Shown: positions 7,938 to 15,876, numbered from the stretch's first letter. The stretch is 24,929 nt of DNA from Flammeovirgaceae bacterium UBA2338 (GCA_002344795.1 DDUM01000101.1:1-24929); one strand, 5' to 3'. The notes: generated by a model from the letters alone, not told the origin. A program made the numbers and translations.

Positions 7938-8843
7938 ATGAAAAAGATAATTCTGGCAGGAGGGAGCGGATTTTTGGGAAAATGCATCATCGATCATTAT
8001 CGACATGCCCAAATAGTGGTGTTAACCCGAGGCAAATCGAATACGAGGGAGAATGTTCAATATGTGAATTGGGATGGCAAAGCACTTGGCGCTTGGGCAG
8101 ACCAATTTGAAGATACAGATGTACTTATCAATCTAAACGGTAAGTCGGTTGACTGCCGATATACGGAAGCCAATAAAAAGCTAATCTATTCAACGAGATT
8201 AGAATCCACAGAAGTACTTGGGAAAGCAGTTCAGCAGTGTAAAAACCCACCTAAACTTTGGATCAATTCATCATGGGCTACCATTTATCGTCATGCATTA
8301 GATAGACCTATGGATGAAGTAAACGGTGAGATTGGAACTGGATTTTCAGTGGATGTTTGTCAACGGTGGGAAAAAACCTTTAATTCAGTTGAAACGAGTT
8401 CAACCAGAAAGGTTGCGATTAGAACTGCCATTGTATTAGGTAAGAATGGAGGAGCATTGAAACCATTAAAGAACCTGGCTAGACTTGGAGTTGGCGGAAA
8501 GCAAGGCTCAGGCAATCAATATTTCAGTTGGATCCATGAACAAGATTTTGTCAGCATTATTGACTTCATAATTGAACATGAAGAATTGAATGGAGCGATC
8601 AATGTTTCTAGTCCAAATCCAGTAACTAATGAATATATCATGGAGGCTCTCCGAAAAGCTGTTAATGTTCCTTTTGGTATACCAATGCCCAGTTGGCTTT
8701 TAGAATTTGGTGCTATTCTAATAGGAACAGAAACTGAGCTAGTATTGAAAAGCCGGAGAGTTGTCCCTAAAAGACTACTTGATGCAGGTTATAAATTCAA
8801 GTATTTAGAGATTGAGAAGACCTTGACAAATCTATGTTCGTAG
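7938..8843 (+). CDS. TIGR01777/YfcH-type NAD(P)-dependent SDR (epimerase) family protein
   Basis: This 301-residue protein begins with a Rossmann nucleotide-binding glycine motif (ILAGGSGFLGKCI). It has NLNGKSVDCRYT, a SSWATIYRHA segment where classical members carry the active-site region, GFSVDVCQRWE, and FSWIHEQDF. It ends in the small DUF1731-like C-terminal domain (about 250-298) with its basic RRVVPKRLLDAGYKF motif. Full length matches the family norm of about 300 residues. The biochemical reaction of this family is poorly defined; in Bacteroidota relatives the usual Tyr-x-x-x-Lys pair is altered in this same way. It is the last gene of the GbsR-type unit. Confidence 0.85.
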   Translation: MKKIILAGGSGFLGKCIIDHYRHAQIVVLTRGKSNTRENVQYVNWDGKALGAWADQFEDTDVLINLNGKSVDCRYTEANKKLIYSTRLESTEVLGKAVQQCKNPPKLWINSSWATIYRHALDRPMDEVNGEIGTGFSVDVCQRWEKTFNSVETSSTRKVAIRTAIVLGKNGGALKPLKNLARLGVGGKQGSGNQYFSWIHEQDFVSIIDFIIEHEELNGAINVSSPNPVTNEYIMEALRKAVNVPFGIPMPSWLLEFGAILIGTETELVLKSRRVVPKRLLDAGYKFKYLEIEKTLTNLCS

Positions 8844-8849
8844 GAACTA

Positions 8850-8910
8850 GTGCGCTGTCCGGCAAAATAGCGGGGGTGTGTTGGCAAGCGCGGAGAAGCA
8901 TTATTTTGCG
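8850..8910 (+). repeat. Intergenic hairpin repeat, copy 2
   Basis: The arms GCAAAATA (8862-8869) and TATTTTGC (8902-8909) are perfect reverse complements enclosing GCGGGG and GAAGCATT blocks shared with the element at 5928-5985. Both elements span 48 nt from outer arm to outer arm. It starts 7 bp after the stop of the SDR gene and has the same orientation as copy 1. Confidence 0.45.
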
Positions 8911-8943
8911 CAAATTTTTTGTTTACTCGTTGTTTGGGTTATA

Positions 8944-8968
8944 AACTTCTATGACAATCGTAGAAGTT
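8944..8968. repeat. Short inverted repeat
   Basis: AACTTCTA (8944-8951) and TAGAAGTT (8961-8968) are exact inverted copies around a 9-nt loop. AT-rich, with no T-tract behind it, so a poor terminator candidate. Role unknown. Confidence 0.3.
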
Positions 8969-9233
8969 CTACAAATGCTAGTTTACTTTCTGCGATTTCA
9001 AAAATAGGCTCTGGTACGTACTCATTTTTATTGTCCTTTCCATATTTTCTCAAAGCTTATTAATTGGACTAAATAATAATATACCTAAGTAAGTTTTCGA
9101 CAGAGATATTAAAATTTTGATCAATGGTATAAATAATGCAGGTATTTCATACATCTAGATTTTGGGGTTCATTGTTACTGTAGTAGCATTAGCATGAAGT
9201 ACTATTAAAAAAAATTGGGTATTCTGAGCTTAG

Positions 9234-9264
9234 GAGAATCTAGCACGAGGCTTTGTGCTATCTC
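9234..9264. repeat. Inverted repeat / stem-loop
   Basis: TAGCAC (9241-9246) pairs with GTGCTA (9255-9260) across an 8-nt loop. GAGA (9234-9237) and TCTC (9261-9264) extend the stem beyond a 3-nt bulge. It lies about 160 bp before the kinase start and could be a regulatory hairpin or operator. Confidence 0.35.
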
Positions 9265-9425
9265 TAATCTATTTTGCTTAAAACTTGATTCCCTAAATTC
9301 CTCCTCTTAATTGATCCCACCCTATTTCAGCCCCATTATGATGGTTAAAAGTGAGACTTTTATTACACCGCTATACTAGGGGTAATACTGGATATAAATG
9401 TTTACCGTACTATTGAGTATTTTTT

Positions 9426-10235
9426 GTGAAAATTAAGCCTATCATGACAATAATGGCTATTATACTAGGACTTTCATGCCTTGCACTATTCCTCCTGGCG
9501 TTAAGAATTAGATTTTATAAAAATGAGTTAGCTAAAGTAAAAGTTCAGAACCGACAGTTATTAATTCAAAAGATTGATATAGATACGGCCTATAGCTTAC
9601 TTAACCAGTCTGTTGAAAAAGATAAGCAGGCTTTTTCTAAAACCCTGCATGACGAAGTTGGAAACAGCTTGGCATCTATAAAACTCATGGTGGATGCTCT
9701 TGGTCGTAATCGATATGGAGACGATTTTGATATGCTGCTTTCCATGCAAAAGGAACTGACTCTAAGCTTACATACTGTCCGAACTATTTCTAAGGATGCT
9801 TATCCTCCAAGTCTTAAAGAGCATGGACTTGGGTTTGCAATTGGTGAGTTGTGTGATAGGTTAAGCAATCCAAAACTTACCAAAATTATTTTTGAAGAGA
9901 ATATGGGCTCAATCAGACTCCAGGCTAATAAAGAATTGCTGTTGTACAGGGCAGTTCAGGAATTGGTTGGTAATGCCATAAAGCACTCATTGGCATGGTA
10001 TGTCTATGTTACTATAACATGTTTAGAGAATGACCTGGTTATTACGGTAGAAGACAACGGGGTTGGCTATGGGCCATGGAAAAAGGACAAAGGAGGCATG
10101 GGCTTAAAGTCTATTCAAAGTAGTTTAAAAACAATCAATACCAGTGTGTTTCTGGATAGGGAGAGGTTAGGATTTAAGGTACAAATAAAACATCCAATTT
10201 ATAATGGAGCTTATCAGAGTGTGCATAGCAGATGA
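9426..10235 (+). CDS. Sensor histidine kinase (HisKA_3/NarL-type), no separate sensor domain
   Basis: This 269-residue kinase has one N-terminal membrane segment (about 7-28) and a short coiled linker. The HisKA_3-type H-box follows, with phosphoacceptor His75 in LHDEVGNSLASIK, then a GHKL ATPase domain with N-box Asn183 (ELVGNAIKHS), G1 box Asp210 (VEDNGVGYG) and G2 box (GGMGL). There is no extracytoplasmic or PAS domain, so the input probably comes through the membrane segment or a partner protein. The start is GTG at 9426; an in-frame ATG at 9444 is an alternative that removes six residues. The stop overlaps the next gene by 32 bases, which implies translational coupling with the response regulator. 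Confidence 0.85.
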   Translation: MKIKPIMTIMAIILGLSCLALFLLALRIRFYKNELAKVKVQNRQLLIQKIDIDTAYSLLNQSVEKDKQAFSKTLHDEVGNSLASIKLMVDALGRNRYGDDFDMLLSMQKELTLSLHTVRTISKDAYPPSLKEHGLGFAIGELCDRLSNPKLTKIIFEENMGSIRLQANKELLLYRAVQELVGNAIKHSLAWYVYVTITCLENDLVITVEDNGVGYGPWKKDKGGMGLKSIQSSLKTINTSVFLDRERLGFKVQIKHPIYNGAYQSVHSR

Positions 10236-10857
10236 TCATAAATTATTTCGTAGGCTTACAATAGCCTATCTTCAATCTGCTCCACGTATTGATTCAAATA
10301 TCATGGAGGCAGATAATGGACGGGAATTACTAAGAAAGATTCGCAATAATCCAGTTGATGTGGTGATTTTGGATATTAGTATGCCTATTATGGGCGGAGA
10401 GGAAGCAGCAGCTATTTTGTTAAATAGGTATCCAAATATCAAGATAGTAATGCTCACCATTAATGATTCACCTGGAAAAATACTTGAATTGATGAATCAG
10501 GGCGTGCACGGATACCTACTTAAGGATTGTGAACCAGAGGAACTTGTGATTGCCATTGAATCGGTAACGGATCGTGACTTTTACAGGAATACTATTGTAG
10601 AAAAGGCACTTAAATATACCGAACGAAATGTTAAAAGTGGAAGGAAAAGGCTTTTGGATGACTTAACCAACCGGGAGAAAGAAATTCTACGTCACATCTG
10701 TGAGGAATTTACAACCAAAGAAATCGGCTTAAGGCTTTCCATCAGCCAGAAAACTGTAGAGAATCACCGCATGAATATGCTGCAGAAATTAAGTGCTCGC
10801 AACACGGTAGGATTAGTAAAATATGCCTACGAAAACGGCTTACTGCCCAATAACTAG
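10204..10857 (+). CDS. NarL/FixJ-family response regulator
   Basis: This 217-residue protein has a receiver domain (1-125) with the acidic pair Asp10/Asp11, phosphoacceptor Asp57 in VVILDISMP and conserved Lys107 (YLLKD). A LuxR-type helix-turn-helix spans about 155-210 (LTNREKEILRHICEEFTTKE, then SQKTVENH). All key phosphorylation residues are present. It overlaps the kinase gene by 32 bases in another frame and is the evident cognate partner. The next genes downstream, about 197 bp away on the same strand, are the secreted fibre/Rhs operon, a plausible but unproven target. Confidence 0.9.
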   Translation: MELIRVCIADDHKLFRRLTIAYLQSAPRIDSNIMEADNGRELLRKIRNNPVDVVILDISMPIMGGEEAAAILLNRYPNIKIVMLTINDSPGKILELMNQGVHGYLLKDCEPEELVIAIESVTDRDFYRNTIVEKALKYTERNVKSGRKRLLDDLTNREKEILRHICEEFTTKEIGLRLSISQKTVENHRMNMLQKLSARNTVGLVKYAYENGLLPNN

Positions 10858-10917
10858 TATAGGGGAATTCCCTTAATTTCAACTAAGATCATATTTTGTT
10901 TTGAGTCTTTTCTTTAA

Positions 10918-10960
10918 GAGCTAACGCTCAATGAATTAGGACGTTAGGTGCTGTCAACGT
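10918..10960. promoter_or_regulatory. Cluster of inverted AACG/CGTT half-sites upstream of the fibre operon
   Basis: CTAACG (10921-10926) is inverted as CGTTAG (10942-10947), and ACGTT (10941-10945) is inverted as AACGT (10956-10960), giving three related half-sites in 40 bp. A weak GAGC/GCTC hairpin (10918-10929) overlaps the first. This is the only patterned part of the 197-bp leader before the first fibre gene. A two-fold operator for the adjacent LuxR-type regulator would look like this, but such short repeats can occur by chance. Confidence 0.25.
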
Positions 10961-11054
10961 AACTCATGAGTTTATTGATAGGCTTCTTGTCACTCTATCT
11001 TAATTTTTCAGGGATTGGGAATTACTATTTTGAACTAACAAAATGGTGTTCCCC

Positions 11055-12161
11055 ATGAAAAAATCCGTAGTGCTAGGCCTAACCTTATTGGCTTCAATTT
11101 CATGTTTTGCACAGCAAGCCTACTATGGAGTATCTCCAGGCGATGGATATGGTTTACGCTTTTGGAACAGCGACTCCTATAAAATTCATATGGGAAATTC
11201 AGGAGAGTATCATTATGGGCCAGTATCAGGTTATAGTATTAAGCACAATATGAGTAGTGACGCTGGTCGGGGATGGACATGGGGGCTTGGGGGTACTACT
11301 CCAGTTGCCGGTTTAAGCAATACAGGTCACATGCAAATTGCTGGAGATTTTGTGACAAAATCGCTGCTGCGGGTTAGCAATGGATATGGTGCGGTAGATA
11401 TAGGTCCTATGAATGGTTCTTGGTCCCATTTTGGGACGGATCGACCTAAGTTCTATTTTAATAAACCTGTAACGGTTGATGGTGGAATTAGTAGTTACTC
11501 CTCAAACAACTTGTTTCTACAGACGGCAGATGTGACTAGAATTACAATACTGAATAGCAACGGCAACGTAGGAATAGGCACAGCTACACCATCAGCCAAA
11601 CTTGAAGTGGTTGGCCCTTCAACCGGTAACGGAGTATCGCTTAGTGTAGGAGGCGGGGGAGATATGTTAATTAATTCAGGAGGTTCAATTTTTTTCGATG
11701 GTAATTACTCCTACGCTTCAGGAAATTATATTAGGCCAATTGAGAATAATACCCAGTCTTTTGTAACTGCGGGAATAGAGAGATTGAAGATAAGTGCTTC
11801 AGGAGATATTGGCATTGGTACATCTTCCCCCGACTCCAAACTCACCGTTAAAGGCACCATCCACACCCAGGAAGTAAAAGTAGATCTCGATGGTTCCGTG
11901 GCTCCTGATTATGTCTTTGAAAAGGACTACCCACTTACCTCACTTGAAGAGTTAAAATCCTACATCGATCAGAACAAGCACCTTCCGGAAGTTCCATCAG
12001 CCAAAGAGATGGAAGAGACGGGGATCAATTTAAAGGAGATGAATTTGTTGCTACTTAAAAAAGTAGAGGAGTTGACTTTGCATTTGATTGAATTGAAGAA
12101 AGAGAAAACGTATGAAGTTGAATTGTTACAATCTCAAATTGATCAATTAAAAAGGAAATAA
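11055..12161 (+). CDS. Secreted GIGT-repeat fibre/adhesin-like protein, paralogue 1
   Basis: Counted from the ATG at 11055, which begins a normal Sec signal peptide (cleavage expected after SCFA, before QQ), the protein has 368 residues. An upstream in-frame ATG at 11043 adds only MVFP. The mature N-terminal part is Gly/Ser/Tyr-rich beta sequence with a SHFGTDRPKFYFNKPVTV segment of the kind seen in Bacteroidota tail-fibre-like proteins. Two GNVGIGT-type repeats follow (about 174 and 255). The last ~105 residues are a conserved module (PDSKLTVKG, VAPDYVFEKDY, HLPEVPSAKEME, INLKEMNLLLLKKVEEL) and a terminal coiled coil. The fibrous repeats and coiled coil suggest a trimeric fibre. There is no T9SS sorting domain and no S74 chaperone signature. 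First gene of the seven-gene secreted operon. Confidence 0.75.
   Translation: MKKSVVLGLTLLASISCFAQQAYYGVSPGDGYGLRFWNSDSYKIHMGNSGEYHYGPVSGYSIKHNMSSDAGRGWTWGLGGTTPVAGLSNTGHMQIAGDFVTKSLLRVSNGYGAVDIGPMNGSWSHFGTDRPKFYFNKPVTVDGGISSYSSNNLFLQTADVTRITILNSNGNVGIGTATPSAKLEVVGPSTGNGVSLSVGGGGDMLINSGGSIFFDGNYSYASGNYIRPIENNTQSFVTAGIERLKISASGDIGIGTSSPDSKLTVKGTIHTQEVKVDLDGSVAPDYVFEKDYPLTSLEELKSYIDQNKHLPEVPSAKEMEETGINLKEMNLLLLKKVEELTLHLIELKKEKTYEVELLQSQIDQLKRK
11802..12089 (+). repeat. 288-bp fibre C-terminal module, copy 1
   Basis: First of four in-frame 288-bp copies without indels. It runs from the last GxxGIGT repeat through the first heptads of the coiled coil. The block is richer in G+C than the variable parts of the genes. 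Confidence 0.8.
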
Positions 12162-13453
12162 TGAAACAGATAGTATTTATAGCTACTCTACTCGCGTCTC
12201 TACCATTAATAGGTCAAAATTTGGTACCGTCCGATTCATGGACAGTAAGTTCTGGTAGTATAGGTGCCTATTCACAGAATGGCTCTTCTAGTATGAATGT
12301 CCGTGAAACTGGTGCAAACCCTTTTGGTCAGCAAGATATCTTATGGAAAGCTGTACCGGATGCTGCCAATGGCGCTGATGGAGGGTGGGACACACAGAAT
12401 TTTACTATTGATAAGAATAGGATGTATCGATTTGCCATCTGGATCAAGAAAACCGGATCGGGTGATGGCACCACCTATTTTGGATGCAGATCAAATGATA
12501 TTTTGAATCTGGCTGGCGCTGTTGATAGTAATCCCTATTTCTGGTATGGGGATCTTCCAAACCTTAATAAATGGTATTTACTTGTTGGTTATGTGCATGC
12601 CAGTAATGATCCTTCTACTACTCATTATGGTGGTGTTTACGATGGAGAAACTGGTGTGAAAGTATTATCAGTAACTGATTTTAAGTTTTCGGCTTCATCT
12701 ACTTATTCTGTTCACCGAACATACCTGTACTACGACACCAATACTTCTGATCGCCAATACTTCTACGACCCACAGGTCTATGCTTTAGAAGGTCATCTTC
12801 CGCTTGAAGAAACAATCTTGGCTGATTTCAAAAATGGTGAAGTCTATTTTAATAAAAATGTCGGAATTGGGACTTCCAACCCTCAAGGATCGCTGGATAT
12901 CAAGTCGGCTGAACCTACTATTTATCTTAACGGAGGTGAGTTTGGAGCCATTCGAGGTAATGAAGCTACGTGGCTGCTTGGCTATGGGGGCCCTCAAGGA
13001 AGTGAAGATATTTCTATTGGTACTCAGGATAATACTGGGTCAAGGACAATAACTTTTGCTACAGGTGGAACAGCAAAAATGAAAATCCTAAGTAACGGCA
13101 ACGTAGGCATAGGCACCACCACTCCCGACTCCAAACTCACCGTCAAAGGCACCATCCATACTCAAGAAGTAAAGGTAGACCTCAATGGTTCAGTTGCTCC
13201 TGATTATGTCTTTGAGAAAGACTACACCCTCACTTCTCTCGAAGAGTTAAAATCCTACATCGATCAAAATAAACACCTGCCGGAAGTTCCATCCGCTCAG
13301 CAAATGGAAGAGGAAGGAATCAATTTGAAAGAGATGAATTTGCTTTTACTTAAAAAAGTGGAGGAGTTGACACTGCACTTGCTAAATCAGGAGGATGAGA
13401 TTGAAATCCTCAAACAAAAGGTTAACATTTTGTCAAGTAAAATAGATCATTAA
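12161..13453 (+). CDS. Secreted GIGT-repeat fibre/adhesin-like protein, paralogue 2, with jelly-roll-like N-terminal domain
   Basis: This 430-residue protein has a signal peptide (cleavage expected after PLIG, before QN). Residues ~20-205 are a Trp/Tyr-rich beta domain (SDSWTVSSGSIGAYSQNG, MYRFAIWIKKTG, KWYLLVGYVHA) resembling carbohydrate-binding jelly-roll folds. Two GNVGIGT repeats (about 234 and 313), the common 96-residue module and a C-terminal coiled coil follow. The ATG shares one base with the TAA stop of the previous gene, so translation is probably coupled. The unusual N-terminal domain suggests this paralogue binds a glycan or particulate ligand; the binding function is inferred from fold resemblance only. 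Confidence 0.75.
   Translation: MKQIVFIATLLASLPLIGQNLVPSDSWTVSSGSIGAYSQNGSSSMNVRETGANPFGQQDILWKAVPDAANGADGGWDTQNFTIDKNRMYRFAIWIKKTGSGDGTTYFGCRSNDILNLAGAVDSNPYFWYGDLPNLNKWYLLVGYVHASNDPSTTHYGGVYDGETGVKVLSVTDFKFSASSTYSVHRTYLYYDTNTSDRQYFYDPQVYALEGHLPLEETILADFKNGEVYFNKNVGIGTSNPQGSLDIKSAEPTIYLNGGEFGAIRGNEATWLLGYGGPQGSEDISIGTQDNTGSRTITFATGGTAKMKILSNGNVGIGTTTPDSKLTVKGTIHTQEVKVDLNGSVAPDYVFEKDYTLTSLEELKSYIDQNKHLPEVPSAQQMEEEGINLKEMNLLLLKKVEELTLHLLNQEDEIEILKQKVNILSSKIDH
13097..13384 (+). repeat. 288-bp fibre C-terminal module, copy 2
   Basis: Same length and frame as the other three copies, from GGCAACGTAGGC to the leucine-rich coiled-coil start. The preceding 900 bp of the gene are unrelated to the other paralogues. 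Confidence 0.8.
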
Positions 13454-13455
13454 TT

Positions 13456-14574
13456 ATGACTAGGTTTTTTACGGTTATTATTTATTTAGGGTCATTACTA
13501 TCCTTGACTGCCCAGACATGGACGGGTACTCAAATCAGTATAAACCACCCCACCCTTGGGGAAAATGGAGATAATACTTCTTTTTTTCGTGTCGATCCCT
13601 ATTCAGATTTTACAAGTCTCAGATTGCGATTGGGGGATGAAGAAACTTCAAACTTTGAAATTGGTTATAACTTTTATTCAGGGGGACAATGGTTCACCAA
13701 TTTCAGTTTAGATGGTTATGGTACAGGATACTTTAGGAATTCATTAGGAATAGGTACTAGCTCAAATGGTGTAAGCCTTCGTGTTCAGGCTAGTTCAGCC
13801 AATCAGACCGATAACACGGCAGTATTTTCTGCACCTAATATTGGGCCAAACCATAGTCATGTTCATTGGGGTACAACCGGTGACTGGTACTTAAGATCAG
13901 CAAGTAGTTCAGGAAAAATTGTGCTTCAGGATTCTGGTGGAAACCTTGGAATAGGGACTTCTTCACCAAATTATAAAGTTTCGATAGCCTCCAATGGTAA
14001 TGAATATTCGGTTAACCCACATTCAAACGGAGTAGATCTACATTCGACAGGAAATTTAGCGCCACATTATCAAACCGATTTTAGTATATATAAAGGAAAC
14101 ATTGGGGCTGGTATACTACAATTTAGAATCGATGGAACTGGCAACGTAGGCATTGGCACCACAACACCCGATTCCAAACTCACCGTCAAGGGCGTTATCC
14201 ACGCCCAGGAAGTGAAAGTAGACCTCAATGGCTCCGTAGCTCCTGATTATGTTTTTGAGAGGGATTACCCACTTACCTCACTTGAAGAATTAAAATCCTA
14301 CATCGATCAAAACAAGCACCTGCCTGAAGTTCCATCAGCCAAAGAGATGGAAGAGGAGGGGATTAATCTGAAGGAGATGAATTTATTACTGCTTCGTAAG
14401 ATCGAAGAAATGACTTTGCATCTTATTGATCAAAACCAGCAATACGCACAACTGAAAGAAGAAAGCAGAGTGAGTGCCGAAGCTTCGGCAAAGAAAGTGG
14501 AGGAATTGACTTTGTATTTAATTAAACAAAAAGAAGAAATAAAGGAGCTGCAAGAGATTGTTAAAAAGGAATAA
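13456..14574 (+). CDS. Secreted GIGT-repeat fibre/adhesin-like protein, paralogue 3
   Basis: This 372-residue protein has a signal peptide (cleavage after LTA, before QTW). Its variable N-terminal region is Asn/Ser/Gly-rich beta sequence (about 20-225) with LGIGTSS-type turns near 96, 158 and 230. The common module follows, with a longer coiled coil (about 315-372) than paralogue 1. The start is 2 bp after the previous stop. The coiled-coil part, including the QNQQYAQLKEESRVSAEASA stretch, is almost identical at DNA level to that of the next gene. No anchoring or sorting signal is seen at the C-terminus. Confidence 0.75.
   Translation: MTRFFTVIIYLGSLLSLTAQTWTGTQISINHPTLGENGDNTSFFRVDPYSDFTSLRLRLGDEETSNFEIGYNFYSGGQWFTNFSLDGYGTGYFRNSLGIGTSSNGVSLRVQASSANQTDNTAVFSAPNIGPNHSHVHWGTTGDWYLRSASSSGKIVLQDSGGNLGIGTSSPNYKVSIASNGNEYSVNPHSNGVDLHSTGNLAPHYQTDFSIYKGNIGAGILQFRIDGTGNVGIGTTTPDSKLTVKGVIHAQEVKVDLNGSVAPDYVFERDYPLTSLEELKSYIDQNKHLPEVPSAKEMEEEGINLKEMNLLLLRKIEEMTLHLIDQNQQYAQLKEESRVSAEASAKKVEELTLYLIKQKEEIKELQEIVKKE
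14140..14427 (+). repeat. 288-bp fibre C-terminal module, copy 3
   Basis: Third indel-free copy. From 14335 the match to copy 4 becomes almost perfect and runs on to 14510: 173 of 176 bases are identical by hand alignment to 15603-15778, including a 100-base exact stretch (14411-14510). This points to recent duplication or gene conversion. Confidence 0.85.
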
Positions 14575-14576
14575 TA

Positions 14577-15854
14577 ATGAAGAGGTTTATTAAAATGAGC
14601 TTGATTCTTTTGATGACTCCAATTATGAGTCATGCCCAGTGGAATTACAATGGAGCAAGTGTGTATTACAATAATGGGAATGTGGGAATTGGGACATCCG
14701 CGCCATCAAATATTCAGGGTTGGAGTCGAGTGCTAGATGTAAGTGGAAGTGGTCATGCAAAGATTTTAGCAACCACCAATGATGGAGTATACAGAATGGG
14801 AATGTATGCACATGTAAATGGTTGGTACGAGGGAGGAGGGTTTATCGGAACTGAAAGCAACCATAACCTGTATTTCAATACCAATTATGACCCTAAAATG
14901 GTTTTAACTACTTCCGGAAACTTTGGTGTAGGTACACTTACCCCATCTAATAAACTTGATGTTAACGGGATTATAGGAATAAATGGAACACCAGTGATAA
15001 ACACGGGCAATAGCGCAAATGACATTTACATTAATAGCAGAGTTATTAGGAATGAATCGACTGCGCTTACTGATGGAATGTACATAAACTATAATAGCAC
15101 TGGAGGGGTCTCTGCTCATTTAAAGTTTTATGCTAATGGAACAACAGAACGAATGCGTATCGATGCAAGTACTGGAAATGTAGGGATTGGTACTAGTACG
15201 CCATATAGTTCTGCAAGGCTACATGCCAAGTCACCAGCGGCAAATCCATGGGGTATATTGACTGAAGCAAACTCAAATGACAAAGTGATTGCGCTTGGTC
15301 ATGATGGATCTAGTGGGGTTATTGCAACTAGCTACTTAAGCACAGGTGGCTGGAGTCCTCTCCAATTTAGGACACAAAATTTAGCGCGAATGACAATTAT
15401 TGAAGACGGAAACGTAGGCATTGGCACAGAAACCCCCGATTCCAAACTCACCGTCAAAGGCATCATCCATACCCAGGAAGTAAAAGTAGACCTCAATGGT
15501 TCCGTAGCTCCTGATTATGTATTTGAAAAGGACTATCCGCTTACTTCTTTAGAAGAACTCAAATCCTACATCGAGCAAAACAAACACCTTCCTGAAGTTC
15601 CTTCAGCCAAAGAGATGGAAGAGGAGGGGATTAATCTGAAGGAGATGAATTTATTACTGCTTCGTAAGGTCGAAGAGTTGACTTTGCATCTTATTGATCA
15701 AAACCAGCAATACGCACAACTGAAAGAAGAAAGCAGAGTGAGTGCCGAAGCTTCGGCAAAGAAAGTGGAGGAATTGACGTTGCATTTGATACGTATAGAA
15801 GGAAGATTGGAGAATTTGTCAAAAGAAAACGAATACCTGAGACATAAAAATTGA
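14577..15854 (+). CDS. Secreted GIGT-repeat fibre/adhesin-like protein, paralogue 4
   Basis: This 425-residue protein has a signal peptide (cleavage after SHA, before QWN). Four or more GNxGIGT-SP/TP repeats lie near 33, 114, 201 and 280, separated by distinct beta segments, so it is the most repeat-rich of the four. The common 96-residue module and a long coiled coil to the C-terminus follow. It starts 2 bp after the previous stop. A segment with IYINSRVIRNES and LKFYANGTTERMRID is typical of Bacteroidota fibre proteins that present variable tips. It ends the fibre block; the Rhs-like gene follows after 22 bp. Confidence 0.75.
   Translation: MKRFIKMSLILLMTPIMSHAQWNYNGASVYYNNGNVGIGTSAPSNIQGWSRVLDVSGSGHAKILATTNDGVYRMGMYAHVNGWYEGGGFIGTESNHNLYFNTNYDPKMVLTTSGNFGVGTLTPSNKLDVNGIIGINGTPVINTGNSANDIYINSRVIRNESTALTDGMYINYNSTGGVSAHLKFYANGTTERMRIDASTGNVGIGTSTPYSSARLHAKSPAANPWGILTEANSNDKVIALGHDGSSGVIATSYLSTGGWSPLQFRTQNLARMTIIEDGNVGIGTETPDSKLTVKGIIHTQEVKVDLNGSVAPDYVFEKDYPLTSLEELKSYIEQNKHLPEVPSAKEMEEEGINLKEMNLLLLRKVEELTLHLIDQNQQYAQLKEESRVSAEASAKKVEELTLHLIRIEGRLENLSKENEYLRHKN
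15408..15695 (+). repeat. 288-bp fibre C-terminal module, copy 4
   Basis: Fourth copy. Its downstream half and the following coiled-coil coding sequence (15603-15778) are nearly identical to 14335-14510 of the preceding gene. Confidence 0.85.
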
Positions 15855-15876
15855 AGCTTAGTTAACCTTATCAATT

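Larger units (their letters stand above)
8844..9425. other. Gene-poor stretch of about 580 bp
   Basis: No convincing gene was found. A 61-codon frame from a GTG at 8878 lies partly inside the hairpin repeat and has no recognisable features. The stretch holds the repeat at 8850-8910 and stem-loops at 8944-8968 and 9234-9264. Otherwise it is AT-rich and unremarkable. It may contain the promoter of the histidine kinase gene, but I found no full consensus match. Confidence 0.5.

Noticed and set aside
8878..9063. 61-codon plus-strand frame from a GTG in the 580-bp spacer
   Set aside because: It begins inside the hairpin repeat, needs a GTG start, and shows no family features; composition is that of AT-rich spacer.
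10985..11054. Bacteroidota promoter near TATTTTG just before the first fibre gene
   Set aside because: The box has one base too few between TA and TTTG, and no TTTG lies at the right distance upstream.
11802..15695. CRISPR array or satellite repeat explanation for the four modules
   Set aside because: The copies are coding, 288 bp long, more than 700 bp apart and in frame within paralogous genes.
11055..15854. Prophage tail-fibre cluster
   Set aside because: The fibre proteins carry Sec signal peptides, and no phage structural, lysis, integrase or terminase genes are nearby; GIGT repeats are common in Bacteroidota exoproteins.
11055..15854. S74-type intramolecular chaperone or T9SS C-terminal sorting domain in the fibre proteins
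   Set aside because: The C-terminal module lacks the S74 catalytic Ser/Lys signature, and the proteins end in coiled coils without the T9SS sorting motifs.
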